DNA from: Siphonodentalium dalli
Taxonomy: Eukaryota > Mollusca > Scaphopoda > Gadilida > Siphonodentaliidae
Direction of reading: 5' to 3'
DNA: 64,000 nt
Assembly (NCBI GenBank): GCA_032622095.1
Contig: CP136066.1
Location: 143,683,559-143,747,558 of the forward strand
Shown: piece after piece, positions 23,097 to 35,792 of the stretch
Numbering within the stretch: the stretch's first letter is position 1
Layout of the letters: the number at the start of each line of letters is the position of its first letter
Position numbers and translations under genes: made by a program
Notes under the pieces: generated by a model
The model's database searches: none
Told to the model about the DNA's origin: nothing
What the model saw: only the letters and a program-made list of their open reading frames with translations

Positions 23097-23738
23097 TTAA
23101 CACTCTCTTTACTAAAAACTCATTGATGAGTAGTTCCCTTACGAAATGTTCAGATAATAAGTTCAACAAACGACACATAGGTCATTTGTTAAATTATTCT
23201 ATTATATATTTTGGAACTTCTGTCTGTATGTATGTGTGTGTGTTATAGACTCAAAAACTGCTCCACCGATCTGACTCAAATTTTGTATGTAGGCCTACTT
23301 TGATCCGGGAAACATGGGTAGGTCCAATTTCACGTGTGACCATGTCCTTGACCTTGCTCATATGTGCTAATATAGGCTTGTTTCTGGACATCGACCGATC
23401 AGACTCAAATTTGGTATGTATGCTTACTTTGATCCCGGGAACAATATGGGTGGGACTAATTTCATGCGCGACCGTGTCCTTGATCTTGAACTCGCTCATA
23501 TATGCTCATGTAGGCATGTTTCTGGTCTGATCAAACAACAGTTTGTCCAGACGCTGTATATACCGTATATAATTTCCCACTAATGAATAAGAATTCTTTT
23601 GCACTTGTGTTTATATCTTTTCGTCTGTCTGTCATCTGCTTTTATTACCTGAACAGCCTTCCAACTGAATAATAGAACACTCCAGTATATACTGTTATAA
23701 ATGGGTGGGAGAATCAATTTAATAAAGAAAGGGGTTAA
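23097..23738. mobile_element. Family D element split by an unrelated repeat
   Basis: TTAACACTCTCTTTACTAAA to AATAAAGAAAGGGGTTAA with TTAA at both ends. Body sequence is interrupted from about 23196 to 23570. Confidence 0.78.
23196..23570. repeat. Interspersed repeat inserted in family D, with internal 125-bp duplication
   Basis: It begins TATTATATATTTTGGAACTT and CTGTCTGTATGTATGTGTG and continues CTCCACCGATCTGACTCAAA. A 125-bp segment (CCGATCTGACTCAAATTTTG at 23268 and CCGATCAGACTCAAATTTGG at 23396) is repeated imperfectly. The same terminus occurs inverted at the right end of the repeat at 32990-33595. Confidence 0.7.
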
Positions 23739-23968
23739 CAGTCATTCAGAGATCTCTTGAATCTAATCCTGAAGATCCACAGATATACCGGTATGTAAAG
23801 ATAGGCACACATCTACTGGTATATCTTGAGACTGTATCAATCAGTTAGCTGTACATCACATGACATTAGTACAAATATTTACATGTAGATGACTCAATGG
23901 CGTATCTTTTCATCTTTGAGCATACATGTACATGTATTTTTAATAGTTAGATAACACAATTGATTATT

Positions 23969-24218
23969 TTAACCCTTTGTATACTAAATGGATTCTCCCA
24001 TTCAGTTATAAAAGTTTACATTGGAATGGTCTATTATTGATTTGGAATGGGGTGTTCAGGTAATAAAAGCAGAAGATAAGACAGAAAAACAGATAATACA
24101 AGAGCAGAATGATTCATATTCACTGGTGGGAAATGTTCAGATAATAAGTTCAGCAAATGGCTTCGTTTGTTGAACTTATTATCTTAACTTTTCCTAAGGG
24201 AACTACTCGTCAATGAGT
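23969..24218. mobile_element. Family D element joined to a family A MITE
   Basis: Forward orientation from TTAACCCTTTGTATACTAAA through GGGAACTACTCGTCAATGAG. The last bases are replaced by the MITE at 24220. Confidence 0.8.
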
Positions 24219-24219
24219 A

Positions 24220-24393
24220 CAGTAATGGCCTAAATAATCCATTCCTTAACCACAGCAGAATTATGGGTAACTTTTCAGGATTTAGTCTGAGAGCTTTCCG
24301 ATGAATGGCAACAAGCTATATTTCTGACTAAATCCTGAAAAATTACCCATAATTCTGCTGTGGTTAAGGAGTTGATTATTTAGGGCATTACTG
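24220..24393. mobile_element. MITE family A inserted at the end of a family D element
   Basis: The left terminus CAGTAATGGCCTAAATAATC starts directly at the TA of CAATGAGTA of family D. The left arm lacks about 40 bp at the centre. Confidence 0.85.
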
Positions 24394-24607
24394 TATCCTA
24401 ATTAATATTTTTAGGGAAGCCCCTCGGAATAGAGGTGGTACATGTAGCTGTGAGAATCTAGTGATGTTTTATTGGCCTTGAATGTTTTCTATATGTTAAT
24501 ATCCTCAGGATAATTAATTCTATCAGTGAGTTGTGTAAATGATGTTTTATTATTTTATCCTTGGTATATTTGCTTTCAGTCTGTTTCTTCAAAAAATCTG
24601 ACAGAAT

Positions 24608-24787
24608 TTAACCCTTCCATGACAGCAGCATCATGAAATTTTGTATTCTCTTACATATGCAAGTCTCCCATAGGGAGCCTCGCATACATGTATACCGGTA
24701 TAAGGGAATGAATCGGTCTAACAACAGTTATCTTGACCTCGTAAGCCAGTGCATTCTCCTATATATGAGAGACTTGCATAATTTATA
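24608..24787. mobile_element. MITE family B, 3' end replaced by a family A terminus
   Basis: Starts TTAACCCTTCCATGACAGCA. It ends in the second core, which is joined at about 24788 to AAGGGCATTACTGTA, a stub of family A. Confidence 0.75.
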
Positions 24788-24814
24788 TCTGAGAATGCTC
24801 TTAAGGGCATTACT

Positions 24815-26240
24815 GTATTTAGTACAGAAATGGTTAATATGAACAGTTACTACTGGTATAACCTCAGTGACCTGACATTCAATAATTTCCCTGAGAACAT
24901 AACTTCATATACTGCTTTCTCAGTCTTATTGCTCATAAATTGTCAATGTTTAAAGTATGTTCACTGATTGTAATACATGTATATTGTAAGTAGAATCATA
25001 AATTGGTTCTTGAATTGACTATGACGTCTTTGATCATACTGGTAATAACACTGGTATTGAGGTTGCTGCCATTAAAGGCCCACTTAATTTTTGAGATACC
25101 AATTATTTCTTTTCCTAGGCCATCAATATGCAATATGATTCATGAGCTGTGTCACATAGGGACTAAAATGTATTATCTGCCATGATATGACAGATCTGTG
25201 GCATCAAAGTGCCCACCGATCAGTCCAATCAATATAAAATCATTCACTTCGGCCTTCAAAAAGCCTCCCCTTTTTAATACAGAATCATTTATATATGGAA
25301 CACAAAGAGTGATTCCTTGTTAGTATTTTCTTTTATGGTAACAATAAAGAGTGTTTGTCTAAAATATGTGCGAAAAAATATTGAAAGTGTCTATGACTGT
25401 CTATGCTCAACTTGGAAAGGGGATAATGTCATGCATTACAGTCAATGGAGCGATAGGGAATGTGGAAAGTTTCAATGTTTAAGTAATATCAGAGGTTAGC
25501 CCAAAAGGCCAAATGAAGTTTGAGATCAATTGGCTGAACCATTTTGGCTGCAGGGCGTACCGAAATATTTAGTCAATCAAATAGTAAAATCCAAATTAAA
25601 TAGCTTACATGTAGATGAGAGACAGGACCTGTAGGACATTGTTCACGGATCACCCAACCCATTACAATAGCTCAAACTTCACTTTATCAAGATTAGCTAA
25701 TTATAAATGAACATTCGATCATAGAAGGCTGATGTTGGGATGTGAAGCAAGCCTGCAAATAGTGAGCCTCTCATATGCAGAACAGCATTCCACTTCTCCA
25801 CAAAAAACTTAACTGCAGTATTAAACAGAGAGAAGCCACTTCAATAACTCCCCACTGGTTCCTAGTCATCTGTCAGGCTTTTGCTGGTGCTTGCCATGCA
25901 ACTTTCACCATGGCCACCACAAAGAAAGCATCTTCACTTTGTGTATATTTGATATTTCTTGCACAGAACTAAGTAAATATTTATGTACATAAGAAACTCC
26001 AGGGAGTGTTTACTCTGAAGTACTATTCATGCTGTGGCATAAAATGGAAACTTAATCAATGGGAAAGGTATTTTTCTGCATCCAAGACCAATTCATAACA
26101 AAGACATACTGGATTGTACAAAGGGCCTGCATCGATACTAATACCAGTCCTGTGCATATTTATCATGGACTAGACACAACAAAAACCAGTAGAAACTCAT
26201 TTGTCAGCTATGTCCCTTCATGTCTGAGCCGACCCCTTCT
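24815..26240. other. Unassigned sequence, no gene or repeat recognised
   Basis: Open frames up to 65 codons (for example 25775-25972) show no recognisable domain or codon pattern. Confidence 0.45.
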
Positions 26241-26375
26241 TTAACCCTTCCATGACTGGAGCTTCCTGAAATTTTGTGAAAATCCTGCGCCAATGCATTC
26301 TCTTATATATGCGAGTCTCATAGGGAGTCTGCCATAGGGAGCTTCGCATATATAAGAGAATACATTGGCCTAACA
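26241..26375. mobile_element. MITE family B, 5' half
   Basis: TTAACCCTTCCATGACTGGA and one complete core, with a duplicated CATAGGGAG loop, then ends near CCTAACAATATA. Confidence 0.8.
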
Positions 26376-26899
26376 ATATACTCTTTGAAAAGCCGACGGA
26401 AATCCTAACAGATTTACGTCTCTCTACAATGTACCGCGATAGAGATTGCTTTTATGGGATGCAGCAGCTTTCTCAAGATGACGAAATAATATTATTTCCA
26501 AATATGGAGTGCATGCCTGGCATGGTATCAGTTTGTGAGAATTGTAGTACTTAGTAGTAGTTATAAAAACAACAAGAATAATCAGTAATAAATATTGTTG
26601 ACTGATAAACACTCGAAGGTGGTGTCTACTAGATTGCGATGAGAATTATGAATTTGTCGCCTGCATCCGTATATTAAGATTTCTGCGTTTCTCTATGCGT
26701 GGGAAAATTGTCGACATGTCATTGACCTCCAATCTCGCAATTTAAATATAACCAACCATGAAGCAGTGTTTGTAATTGTTATCGGCCTTTTTAATAGATA
26801 TTGGATTCAGCCCTGAAATGATCTGCTATGTCACTAACCGATGACAGGGAATCCCATCAATACAGGAAAGGTATCTCTATAACAGGTCGGAGAGACAAA

Positions 26900-26990
26900 C
26901 AGTAATGCCCTAAATAATCAACTCTTAACCGCAGCAGAATTATGGGTAATTCTGCTGTGGTTAAGGAGTCGATTATTTAGGGCATTACTG
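26900..26990. mobile_element. MITE family A, minimal 91-bp copy
   Basis: The arms are shortened to the outer 40 bp and meet at AATTATGGGTAATTCTGC. Only the terminal inverted repeats are kept. Confidence 0.88.
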
Positions 26991-27167
26991 TACAACAGGT
27001 CAAAAGACATACTCATCATGAGTCTCATAGTAGTGATGGGTGGGGATATAGGCTGAAATTAATAATAGTGATGGCAATTTCACTCTATGTCTCAATGTCA
27101 AATAATAGTGATCGTTCAGGATCGTTGGAAATTTTCTCCAAAATTAATAATCGTGCTGACACTATTA

Positions 27168-28402
27168 CAGGGTTCGCGCTGCCGCTTGCTAAATTTGCCA
27201 AGGCCATAATTAAAAAAGTATTTGTTTGGTATGTTGTGGTATGTTGTTTGAGATCCTCATTTTCGGTCAGAAACTCAAGCAACTGTGACTGAACAGCATA
27301 ATTATTTATTGTTCTTGTGTTTTTCCAACTATTAATTTTTTAATTTGTTATCAAATTTATAATAATCCCTGACTATTTATTAATATTGATATCCTCGGCC
27401 TGCACCATGGAGGGGACCATCAGTATGCCATTCCACCTTGCAAAAAAAAAAAAAATCCCTACCTACCTACCCACCTGAAAAATTTTGGGTAGGGGTGTGA
27501 ACAAACAAACAATTTATTAATTTTGGCCCAATGGCAAAAAATATTTTCATTTGGCAAAAATTTTGGCAAGTGAGTGAGTTTTAATTATGAGATGTGAACT
27601 ATCTAGTCAAAACACATCATCGAACGTGGGTTATTCGTTACGTGTGCCGAATTACAGACAATAATATGGGAAACCAAAAACAAGAAATATATCAATTAAT
27701 TTATATGTAGCGCAGTCAGCAGTGTTATGTCAACAGTTATATGTAATCTTCTTTAGTTTTCACAAAACGGTAATCCCATCTTTCTGTTATAATCCAACTT
27801 TCACCAAACAGCTAATCGACCGTGGTTAAAATGTGAGTCGGAAAAAAGCGATGTTCTGTAAATTTTCCATTGAGGCTGTTGTAAGTACTATCTAAAATGA
27901 TCTCATTGTAGATAACCCAAAAGGTATTTATTAGTTTGCTTTAACAGTTAATCCTCCCTTTGTCCGTTTGGATTATGGACGCATGTAGTCATTGTAACAA
28001 TGCAAAGTAATGGCGCATTATATAGCACGTATTTATGATGTCAGCATTATACTACCATTGAGTATAAGACAATAGTTTAATCAGCTGAATGCGAATGACG
28101 ACGAATTAATTTATGGCTCATTGATTTCAGCAGTAATAGAAGGCGAAATAATATGTATCCTTAATGACTGTGTAGGCAGGTGTCGCTTAGATATTTATTG
28201 CTATTTTATATATTCATTAATATCACTAACTTGCTTTTCAAGTAGCTCATTTTACCTGTCTATCTGGTTAGTTTTTACAGTGTTTAACAAAGATAAAAAC
28301 ACGATAATTTCCCCAATTATACGTGCAACTAAATCTGGCAAATATATTTTTAATTTGGAAAACAATTTGGCAAGAGAAAATTCTCGTCCAGCGCCAACCC
28401 TG
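27168..28402. mobile_element. hAT-type non-autonomous transposon, 1.24 kb
   Basis: CAGGGTTCGCGCTG at the left and CAGCGCCAACCCTG at the right form an inverted repeat with one mismatch. CACTATTA flanks it exactly at 27160-27167 and 28403-28410, an 8-bp target duplication. Subterminal AATTTGCCAA-type sequences are also inverted. No transposase frame is recognised. A poly-A tract sits at 27442. Confidence 0.85.
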
Positions 28403-28410
28403 CACTATTA

Positions 28411-29835
28411 TTAGGCCCCTGAGAGTAAATCTGATAGGATCTTTGTCAGCTTTTCAAAGCTGAGATTTGGAGTCACGGTTTTGTCATCTGAGCACTCTAT
28501 AACCCACCCTTTATCACAGGTAAAGCAGATTATTTACATCCTCATATTCATCAAAGAATAACCATTATCCGTGACTCACACTTAAATCTCATAATGTTGA
28601 CTTTGCATTAAAACATTATCTGGGTCATATATGCCAGATCAGTTGTTAATAACAATGTTTTTACTTCAACAATTGCCGTCAAGGCATGTTGACACACTGA
28701 TTTTGAACCTCACACCTCAGACAACTTGAAGTCACACAATATTTGAACTCATTTAATATTAAAAATGTACTGGTACATGTATTGAGGGACCCATGCCAAA
28801 TATCATGAAACATTTTTTGCTTTGAAGATTCTAGTTTTATCAATGGACTAATATGTATTCATTTATGTTATTGGCCGATCGATACACAATATGGGGCCCA
28901 TCCACCTTGAAACCCATGATATTTCCAATGAACCACTGAACAGTTGCCTCTATCATATGGCAGCTTCGTTCAAGAGAAATTACAACCCCCCCCCCCCAAA
29001 AAAGTCAGTATCATGCAGGAGCCTTGTTCCTGCAATTACTAGTACAACCCTCAGAAATTCTCTGCATCATGTACCGGTAGGAGCCTCTTTTCGATAATCA
29101 ATTCCCTAGTTATGCCTCGCTCCTGAACATTTGTCTCAACTAACTTTTTGGGTACGGGATAAAGTACATGTATGATGTGAGTCAATACAGTGACTGCTTA
29201 TATTTGAAGTGCTACTTGGAATAGATAAATTTTTAACACTGAGTCTGTTCTTGGTGATATTGACCATTAAAGAGCCATATCATTGTAAAGAGTTAAAATC
29301 CAGTCATTTTGCAAATGTCAATTTACTGCGAACTACATCGTCATTGACATATGAATAGATTGCCGATAGAATGCACCCAATGGAAGTGATTGAGAGGGAG
29401 CGTCCACAGTGATATATTGCAATGAGAAGAGTGTCAGTGTACTTTCCTAAGTGTAAGTCTGCTTAAAACCAAATTAACAGCAAGAACAGGCTGAATTTTA
29501 ACTCTTTTCAATGATTTGGCACATAAATTTTCAGAAATTGAAATATGTCAGTCATTAGAAAATCAATTCATAGAGGAAATACAGTTAACAAGATGTTTTT
29601 CCATCAATAATGATTCTTATTCTCAGTCTCTGTCAAGTCGCAAATGAAACTTATTATTACTAGTAGTAATATGGTACAGATATGATTCAGGCAAATTGAA
29701 ATTTAGTGAATAACAGACAACATTTCTCATAATTTGTGGTAAGTAACCCAAATTCCTAATATATATACATGTAACTCTGCTTAATTACCGTTAAGATGAT
29801 ATTTCATCTACAAATTGCAAATTGGACTGCATATA
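28411..29835. other. Unassigned sequence, no gene recognised
   Basis: It contains a C-run at 28986 and scattered TACATGTA. No domain was seen. Confidence 0.45.
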
Positions 29836-30800
29836 CAGTAAAACCTCTCCAAAACAGACCCTCTATAAACCGAATCTCTATGGAACAAATTTTCCGGTCC
29901 CGAATTCACCCAAGGGCATTCTCACTAACTATTACCTCTGTAAACTGGAAACTCTCTATTCCGAACATCGGATGGCTTTTCTAGTCCATAAGTGAACGAA
30001 TATATTAATTTTTACCTGAGAAATCTATGCGGTAGACTTGATGCTGAGCAATTGTTGGCTTTGGTGCAGACTAGGGATCCTTTATAAGTTTAAATATCTG
30101 GTCTACAATTAACTCTTGAGTGGTCGTTTTCGTGATGGCTCATTCATTGCAACAGGTTAATTAAAACTGTTTTGGTGATAATACACAACCATTGTGTACT
30201 TTTAGCGAATTAGTGTCTAGTTTGGACAGTGTTTGTAAAAATGAGAGTCCAACACAGGACCAATGATTGATGCAAAAACAAAAGGTCAGTGCTATATTCT
30301 CCGTGAAGTCACCATTGTGTGAAATAACTAATCAGACACCTGCTGTTATAATCTGCTACAAAGCATTTCCCGAAAAGAAGACTAATTAAATCGGTATGCA
30401 GATACAAGAGTACAAAAATACTATACCTGTGCAACATTGTACATAAATTTTGTCATCGACATTTTCAAAAATCACCATAAAAGTTATCGTTTCCATGTTC
30501 CCTGTCTACATGTATTATGTCTTTATAATACAGTAAAGCCCTATATAATCGACTCCTTATAAACCAAAGCAGAATTATGGGTAATTATTCAGGATTTAGT
30601 CGGAAATATGGCTTGTTGCCATTTATCTATTGTTATTTATATTTTATTTGGTACTTTATTGAATCAAGTTAAATAAATCAATAATTAGTTGGTTGTGCTT
30701 CGATAACTCAATGTCAATAAATTATGATCATGGTGCAATTTTCTATAAACCAAACACCTCTCTAAACTGAAAGGGTGTTCGGTTTGGAGAGGTTTTACTA
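29836..30800. mobile_element. pogo/Tigger-like non-autonomous element, 0.97 kb
   Basis: CAGTAAAACCTCTCCAAA at the left and GGAGAGGTTTTACTA at the right are inverted, and the right end extends to CTAAACTGAAAGGGTGTTCG as in Tigger-type ends. Dinucleotide TA flanks both ends. It contains no transposase frame. A half copy of MITE A lies within it at 30532-30631. Confidence 0.7.
30532..30631. mobile_element. MITE family A, left half
   Basis: The left arm runs from CAGTAAAGCCCTATATAATC to GGCTTGTTGCCATTTA. The right arm is absent. It lies inside the pogo-like element. Confidence 0.8.
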
Positions 30801-32390
30801 TACATGCATGCTTCCAGGATGTACATAGCTCCCCTTAAATTCAGCCACAAAACCTACATGTACTTCAAACAGTACTTGTAACATTCATAGGAAGAGATAT
30901 TTAAAGACCTTCTTGTACAACCGACATGAGAAGAAATCAATACTACTAGTACTTAGTAGACATACAGTACCCTGTGTTCTGAAAGCCACATTTAGAGGTT
31001 AGGTATATTATTAAATTAATAGAACAAGAGCAGAGTCAAGTGTGTCCTACAAAGTACCAGCCAATAGGGAGACATACATGTAGTCACATGGGAGATATCT
31101 TCTCCATAAAATGTGTTACTTTTCCCTTTTTTATCCAAGGAAGAAGTGACTTCTCTCTGCTATTCCAACATATGTCCAAACAGTGTACCGTAGCTAAGAC
31201 TAATATAAAAGAATTGCTTGATTCTCATCCCATCCCTAACCCTATTATCGCCTCATTTATTTTTATTTGTAAAGTTTGTTTTCTCATGTCTTAACCTTCA
31301 AATTAAGTTCATTGCAAATAAAACATCAATCAGTCTATTTTGATCAAATTGGGCAATTTAAATCATCTTCTATTGCATAGGGTAGGATACTGCTTCAATT
31401 TCTAGAACTGACTATGACACCATTTACATGTATGTTAACAAGAATAAAATAAATTTTTTTAAATCCTCTGTCCAACTGGTGTGTCACTGCCTCAATTTTC
31501 AAAAAAAAGTTGGGATGATAATCTAATAATTTATTTATACTGGCCTAATGTGTGATAATATAATAGTTACTGATTATAAAGGGATTATAATTGTTTTAAT
31601 ACTTCTTATTTGATCACAAAATACTGTTGGGGGTGTAAATTGAACTTCACCCTTCATGATTTCTCCCTGATAATAGCCCAATTCTCCTTATTAACTCATT
31701 GTGCCAGCTTTCTGGGGATTTCCGAAAACCGGATTCCGAGTTTCCAGGGCATGTTGTTACTTGTCATTGGTTTTGAGACCAATGTCAGTTCCTCTCAATT
31801 TTTTTTAACAAGTTTTACTTTTAGAGAGTAGTTGGGCGCAAAGAGCCCGGGATGGTCGAAAAAGATCGAGTGATCTTCTCCGGCTTCACCCCAAACAAGT
31901 TGTACTAAGAATGAAACGCTTTTTATTGCAGTAACATTTATGTGGTTGATGCTCTTGATATTCAGAATTTGATGAGAAGGTTTTGTCAGTGGGTTGCCAT
32001 GTTACCAGCGATGAATAACACTGAACTGAAATCTGATTATGGGCCAAAATGGTATTAAATTTTGACTGTCAGATGTGATAATAGCATGGCAAGCCAGATG
32101 TATTCGGACTGTTCCCCTCCCTGCATGCCTTTAAAAGTGGATGCATCTGATTCTGCTTAAGCCTTGTATCCAGGACATTCACGCATATGATCATCAGGAT
32201 TATCTCATTTTTAGGGGGAAGCAGCACCCACCACATGCTTACCAGAATACACATTCTTGTGGAGCTCCATTTACACAAGATATTTTCGTTTTAATAATCC
32301 CATAAAAACGACACATTACAGTCTGACATATAAATCCAACAATGTTATCAGGTTATTACTTATTAGAGGTTTGGATTATTGAAAATGCAA
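30801..32390. other. Unassigned sequence, no gene recognised
   Basis: Frames of 70-84 codons at 31040 and 31610 show no domain similarity I can name. Confidence 0.45.
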
Positions 32391-32394
32391 TTAG

Positions 32395-32458
32395 TTGGGA
32401 AGCATAATTGGAGCCTTGGTCTTAATTATAGATCAAGACTCCAAGCTATAATTAAAAA
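32395..32458. repeat. Short palindrome
   Basis: AGCATAATTGGAGCCTTGGT is complemented by AGACTCCAAGCTATAATT around the loop TTAATTATAGA. Confidence 0.7.
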
Positions 32459-32827
32459 TGGACTTAGAAAAAAACATCGATGCTTCATTAGGCATTGTCT
32501 TTCCAAGGGTAATGTACAGTGTACTAGTCTACTTCGAGAATTTCGGCAAGAATTGTTGTTGTTTCCCTGCAAGAATTTGAGCATGGCAGACACATTTTGT
32601 CAACAAAACAAAAATATATATAATATATATTTTATATAAAGATCGATTATAAATATATGGTAATCTTGCGAGAAAAAAAATGCTGGACAAGTTATGTATC
32701 CCAGGTTGTCCTCTCAAATATAATAATGTTTATGTCCCTTTAAATATCCGAGTGACGTTTCCAACAAATTTGTTGCTAAAATTGCATCCCTGTAAAAATG
32801 TAAGTGTAATGTTCACAAGTTATGCAA

Positions 32828-32876
32828 ACTCCAAAACTTTGGTTGGCGATTATCGCAATACGATAGGGGAACACTC
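32828..32876. repeat. Inverted repeat arm (partner 33736-33790)
   Basis: GGTTGGCGATTATCGCAATA and CGATAGGGGAACAC occur complemented at 33740-33775. The arms are 0.9 kb apart around the repeat at 32990-33595. Confidence 0.75.
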
Positions 32877-32989
32877 AGACATTCGTACTCAGATACATGT
32901 ATCACAATTTTTTTTACATAGCTTGCCTGTCCTAGGTTTCTGAAAATGGCTAATTTGTTTCTATTTGTCGTTATATATACCGGTATATA

Positions 32990-33595
32990 CTAGCAGGTGA
33001 CCCGACTTCGTCTGGGCTTTGACCTTGAATTGACCATTTTGAAGGTCAAGGTCAGGTCGGGGTAACGATTTGACCCGTCCAAAACACTCCCCGTAATTCT
33101 GCCTTTTTAATCAAGAGAAATGATGGTACCCGTCCCGTGATATGGTACCAGTCCCTAAAAGAGGTACGTTTGTGGGTACCGGTTTCAAGGTGAAGATCAC
33201 CTCGGGCTGACCCGATGAAAATCTCCCCGTTTCCTAGGAAGCCCTAAGTACGTAAGAATCACACAACATGCTCATGTCTGGATACAGTCACGCTCACGTG
33301 TGGACCCAGACGTAAGAATCACATTACACGCATACGCTCTTTATCAACGACACTGCGGATACGAACGGTCTTTTAACTATAGTATCAATGCGATTAACAC
33401 CACAGTGCCAATGACGGTCATTTTTGTGACTGGGAGTGGATAAGGGGTGCTCGGAGCTTCTCCAAAATGGCGGTAAACACTGCCCGTGGGTTTTTAACCT
33501 TATATTGGAAGTTTGAGCTCAATCGGTCCAGCCGTTTTCCCGGCCATAGCTAACAGACAGACAAACAGAAGTCCCAAAATATAGATTTATCACAT
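32990..33595. repeat. Interspersed repeat beginning TAGCAGGTGACCCGACTTCG
   Basis: The left end resembles 55884 (CTAGCAGGGTTACCCGGCGT). The right end, CAGCCGTTTTCCCGGCCATA to CAGAAGTCCCAAAATATA, is the complement of the start of the repeat at 23196. It is probably one element family, class unresolved. Short GGTACC-rich sequence lies at 33125-33180. Confidence 0.6.
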
Positions 33596-34309
33596 CAATT
33601 ATTATTCCTTTTCATAAAAATAAAATAAAACAAGCCGAAGATGATAAGTTTATAAGTTTAAAATTTCTTAAGCATGAAATTGGGTATAAGTTGTTATCAG
33701 AGTACGTTATACTTGTGATAGTTACGTTACGCACAATGTGTTCCCCTATCCTATTGCGATAATCGCCAACCCAAAACTTCGAGCGACGAGAGACTTTCTC
33801 TTCCGGGATTTCCCTTTGCTTTTATAAAGTTTGTCTCCCGCTGTGCGGAAAACAAACGACGACTCAATGTAATCTTAGTGCAAAACTCACAACCCCCGGA
33901 CAATAAAAATGTCCGAGATCACAAGTCTGAAATGAAAACAATTAAATTAACTGTCACTCACTCATTATTTGCGTGTAATCACGATGAAAAGCATTCCAAT
34001 AATGCGAACAATATGTTTACATTTCACCGACTGAAAGTGAATCAGGAACCAGGAAAGGGGTCTAATTACCAATTCGTCGATGGTCGGATGAGTAATCTCC
34101 CTTGATTCTCTATGGGAGATGTGGTCCACAGCAGCTGTTTTGTGGGATAAATGTTATAATATTGCAGTAACATATTAGTTGTGGTCAAAAGTATGAAATT
34201 AGGTATGGAAATAACAAAAAGTAAATGAAATATGTTATCTATAGCGACATGCAATGTTCAGGCAATAATTTTTCCATTAAATTGAAGTGAAGAGGTGAAT
34301 CCCTTATTT

Positions 34310-34470
34310 TTGCACTGAAGCGTAAATCATTTGCGCTTAAGCATAAACCATTTGCACTTGAGAGTAAATCATTTGTGCTTAAGTGCAAATATATGTCAAT
34401 CAATTTGATTTGCGCTTAAGCATAAATCATTTGCGCTTAAGCATAAATCATTTGTGCTTAAGCGCAAATA
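34310..34470. repeat. 21-bp tandem repeat (GCGCTTAAGCATAAATCATTT)
   Basis: About seven units, one interrupted by TATATGTCAATCAATTTG. The word AAGCGCAAATGATTTACGCTT is nearly palindromic. The same unit recurs at 35793-35846. Confidence 0.85.
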
Positions 34471-34589
34471 CCTAACACTCCCTTACTTCCCTCCGATTGT
34501 GAATGATTGAGTCCATCTCATATAGTATATTAGTATGGGCCCTTAGTAGTAGCCATACAGACTCGAAAATTGAAGAAAATACATATTTC

Positions 34590-34735
34590 CATAAGCATAT
34601 CAGCATCCCTGTCCCTGGTGTCCCAAGAATTGGTGCCTCACTCCGGAGCTGTAATATATTTTATTAAAGGGACATCTCCTGCACATATATATATACCATT
34701 TCCATGGCCATAAATAGGGAATTAGGGGTTACTGA
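34590..34735. repeat. Direct repeat flanking the foldback MITE (copy 1)
   Basis: CATATCAGCATCCCTGTCCC through ATACCATTTCCATGGCCATA recurs at 35195-35345 in the same orientation with about 80% identity. Confidence 0.75.
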
Positions 34736-35127
34736 GGCTGAATAGGTCATTGTCGCATGGTTTCTGGCAAAAAGACACCCAGGATCTCTTAAACTGTCAA
34801 AAAGACACCCAAGATCTCAAAGTCTCGCCAAACAATGGGAATTTTGTTTAGTCGTCTGCTAATAATAATAATTATTTATTTGTGATCGGAGTGAAATATC
34901 AACGAAATTTAATTCGGCTTTGAGTCTGACTGACAGCGCAATTCCGCATCCTTGATAGTTGGACCAATATTAATAGCAGACGACTAAACAAAATTTCCGT
35001 TGTTTGGTGAGACTTTGATATCCTGGGTGTCTTTTTGACAGTTTTAGAGATCCTGGGTGTCTTTTTGACAGTTTAAGAGATCCTGGGTGTCTTTTTGCCA
35101 GAAACCATGCGACAATGACCTATTCAG
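34736..35127. mobile_element. Foldback MITE with repeated 32-bp arms
   Basis: CTGAATAGGTCATTGTCGCA starts the left arm and its complement ends the right arm. Each arm contains GGCAAAAAGACACCCAGGAT-type units (two on the left, three on the right), then CAAAGTCTCGCCAAACAA and TTTTGTTTAGTCGTCTGCTA. The arms enclose about 100 bp. Confidence 0.8.
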
Positions 35128-35194
35128 TGTGAGGGGGGCTTGTTTCAATCATATGGTGTACTTATTGACTTGAAATAGGGGGAAAACCCAATTT

Positions 35195-35345
35195 TCATAT
35201 TATCAGCATCCCTGTCCCCAAGAATTTGCGTCTCCATCCCAGAGGTCTAGTATATTTTATATAAGAGGTATATATATCCTGCACAGATCTATACCATTTC
35301 CATGGTCATAAAAAGGGATTAGGGTTATTGAGGGAAGCATGAGTG
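35195..35345. repeat. Direct repeat flanking the foldback MITE (copy 2)
   Basis: TATTATCAGCATCCCTGTCC through ATACCATTTCCATGGTCATA matches 34590-34735. Confidence 0.75.
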
Positions 35346-35469
35346 ATGTATTCAGGCCTATGCCATTTAAAATTAATTCAGGGGGGGATCAATGCATATG
35401 AATTTTTATTTGCGCTTAAAGACATATTATGGACTTGTTCCGATATGAGAAACTTATAAGTTAGTACTC

Positions 35470-35790
35470 ATGCGCTATGCAACTGGAGGAATATAGCATT
35501 CTACTAACATCGCCGAAATTCTCAAGCAAATCGACCCATACAACTGCATAGAAAACATCGTCTGAACTACGCTGAATTGTAAATATATTTACTTCGCGAT
35601 TCGGGACGCAAAAATCGGCGATAAACTTACGAAAACGATTTCGCCATCAAGAGTCACTGCATTTAATTAATATATAAGAATGACAGTGTGTGTTGTCAAT
35701 TTGGATATAATATCTGTAAAAATTCCTAATTTGAGCAAGATTATTCTCCATTTCTATTTATTCACCCTACCGGAGTGTTTCACATCACTT
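35470..35790 (-). repeat. Interspersed repeat family H, copy 2 (inverted)
   Basis: GGAATATAGCATTCTACTAA to ACCGGAGTGTTTCACATCAC is the complement of the repeat at 8884-9240 with moderate divergence. It lies next to a 21-bp array. Confidence 0.75.
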
Positions 35791-35792
35791 TA

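Noticed and set aside
25775-25972. 65-codon frame possibly coding
   Set aside because: No domain, no splice context and no repeat of the pattern elsewhere.
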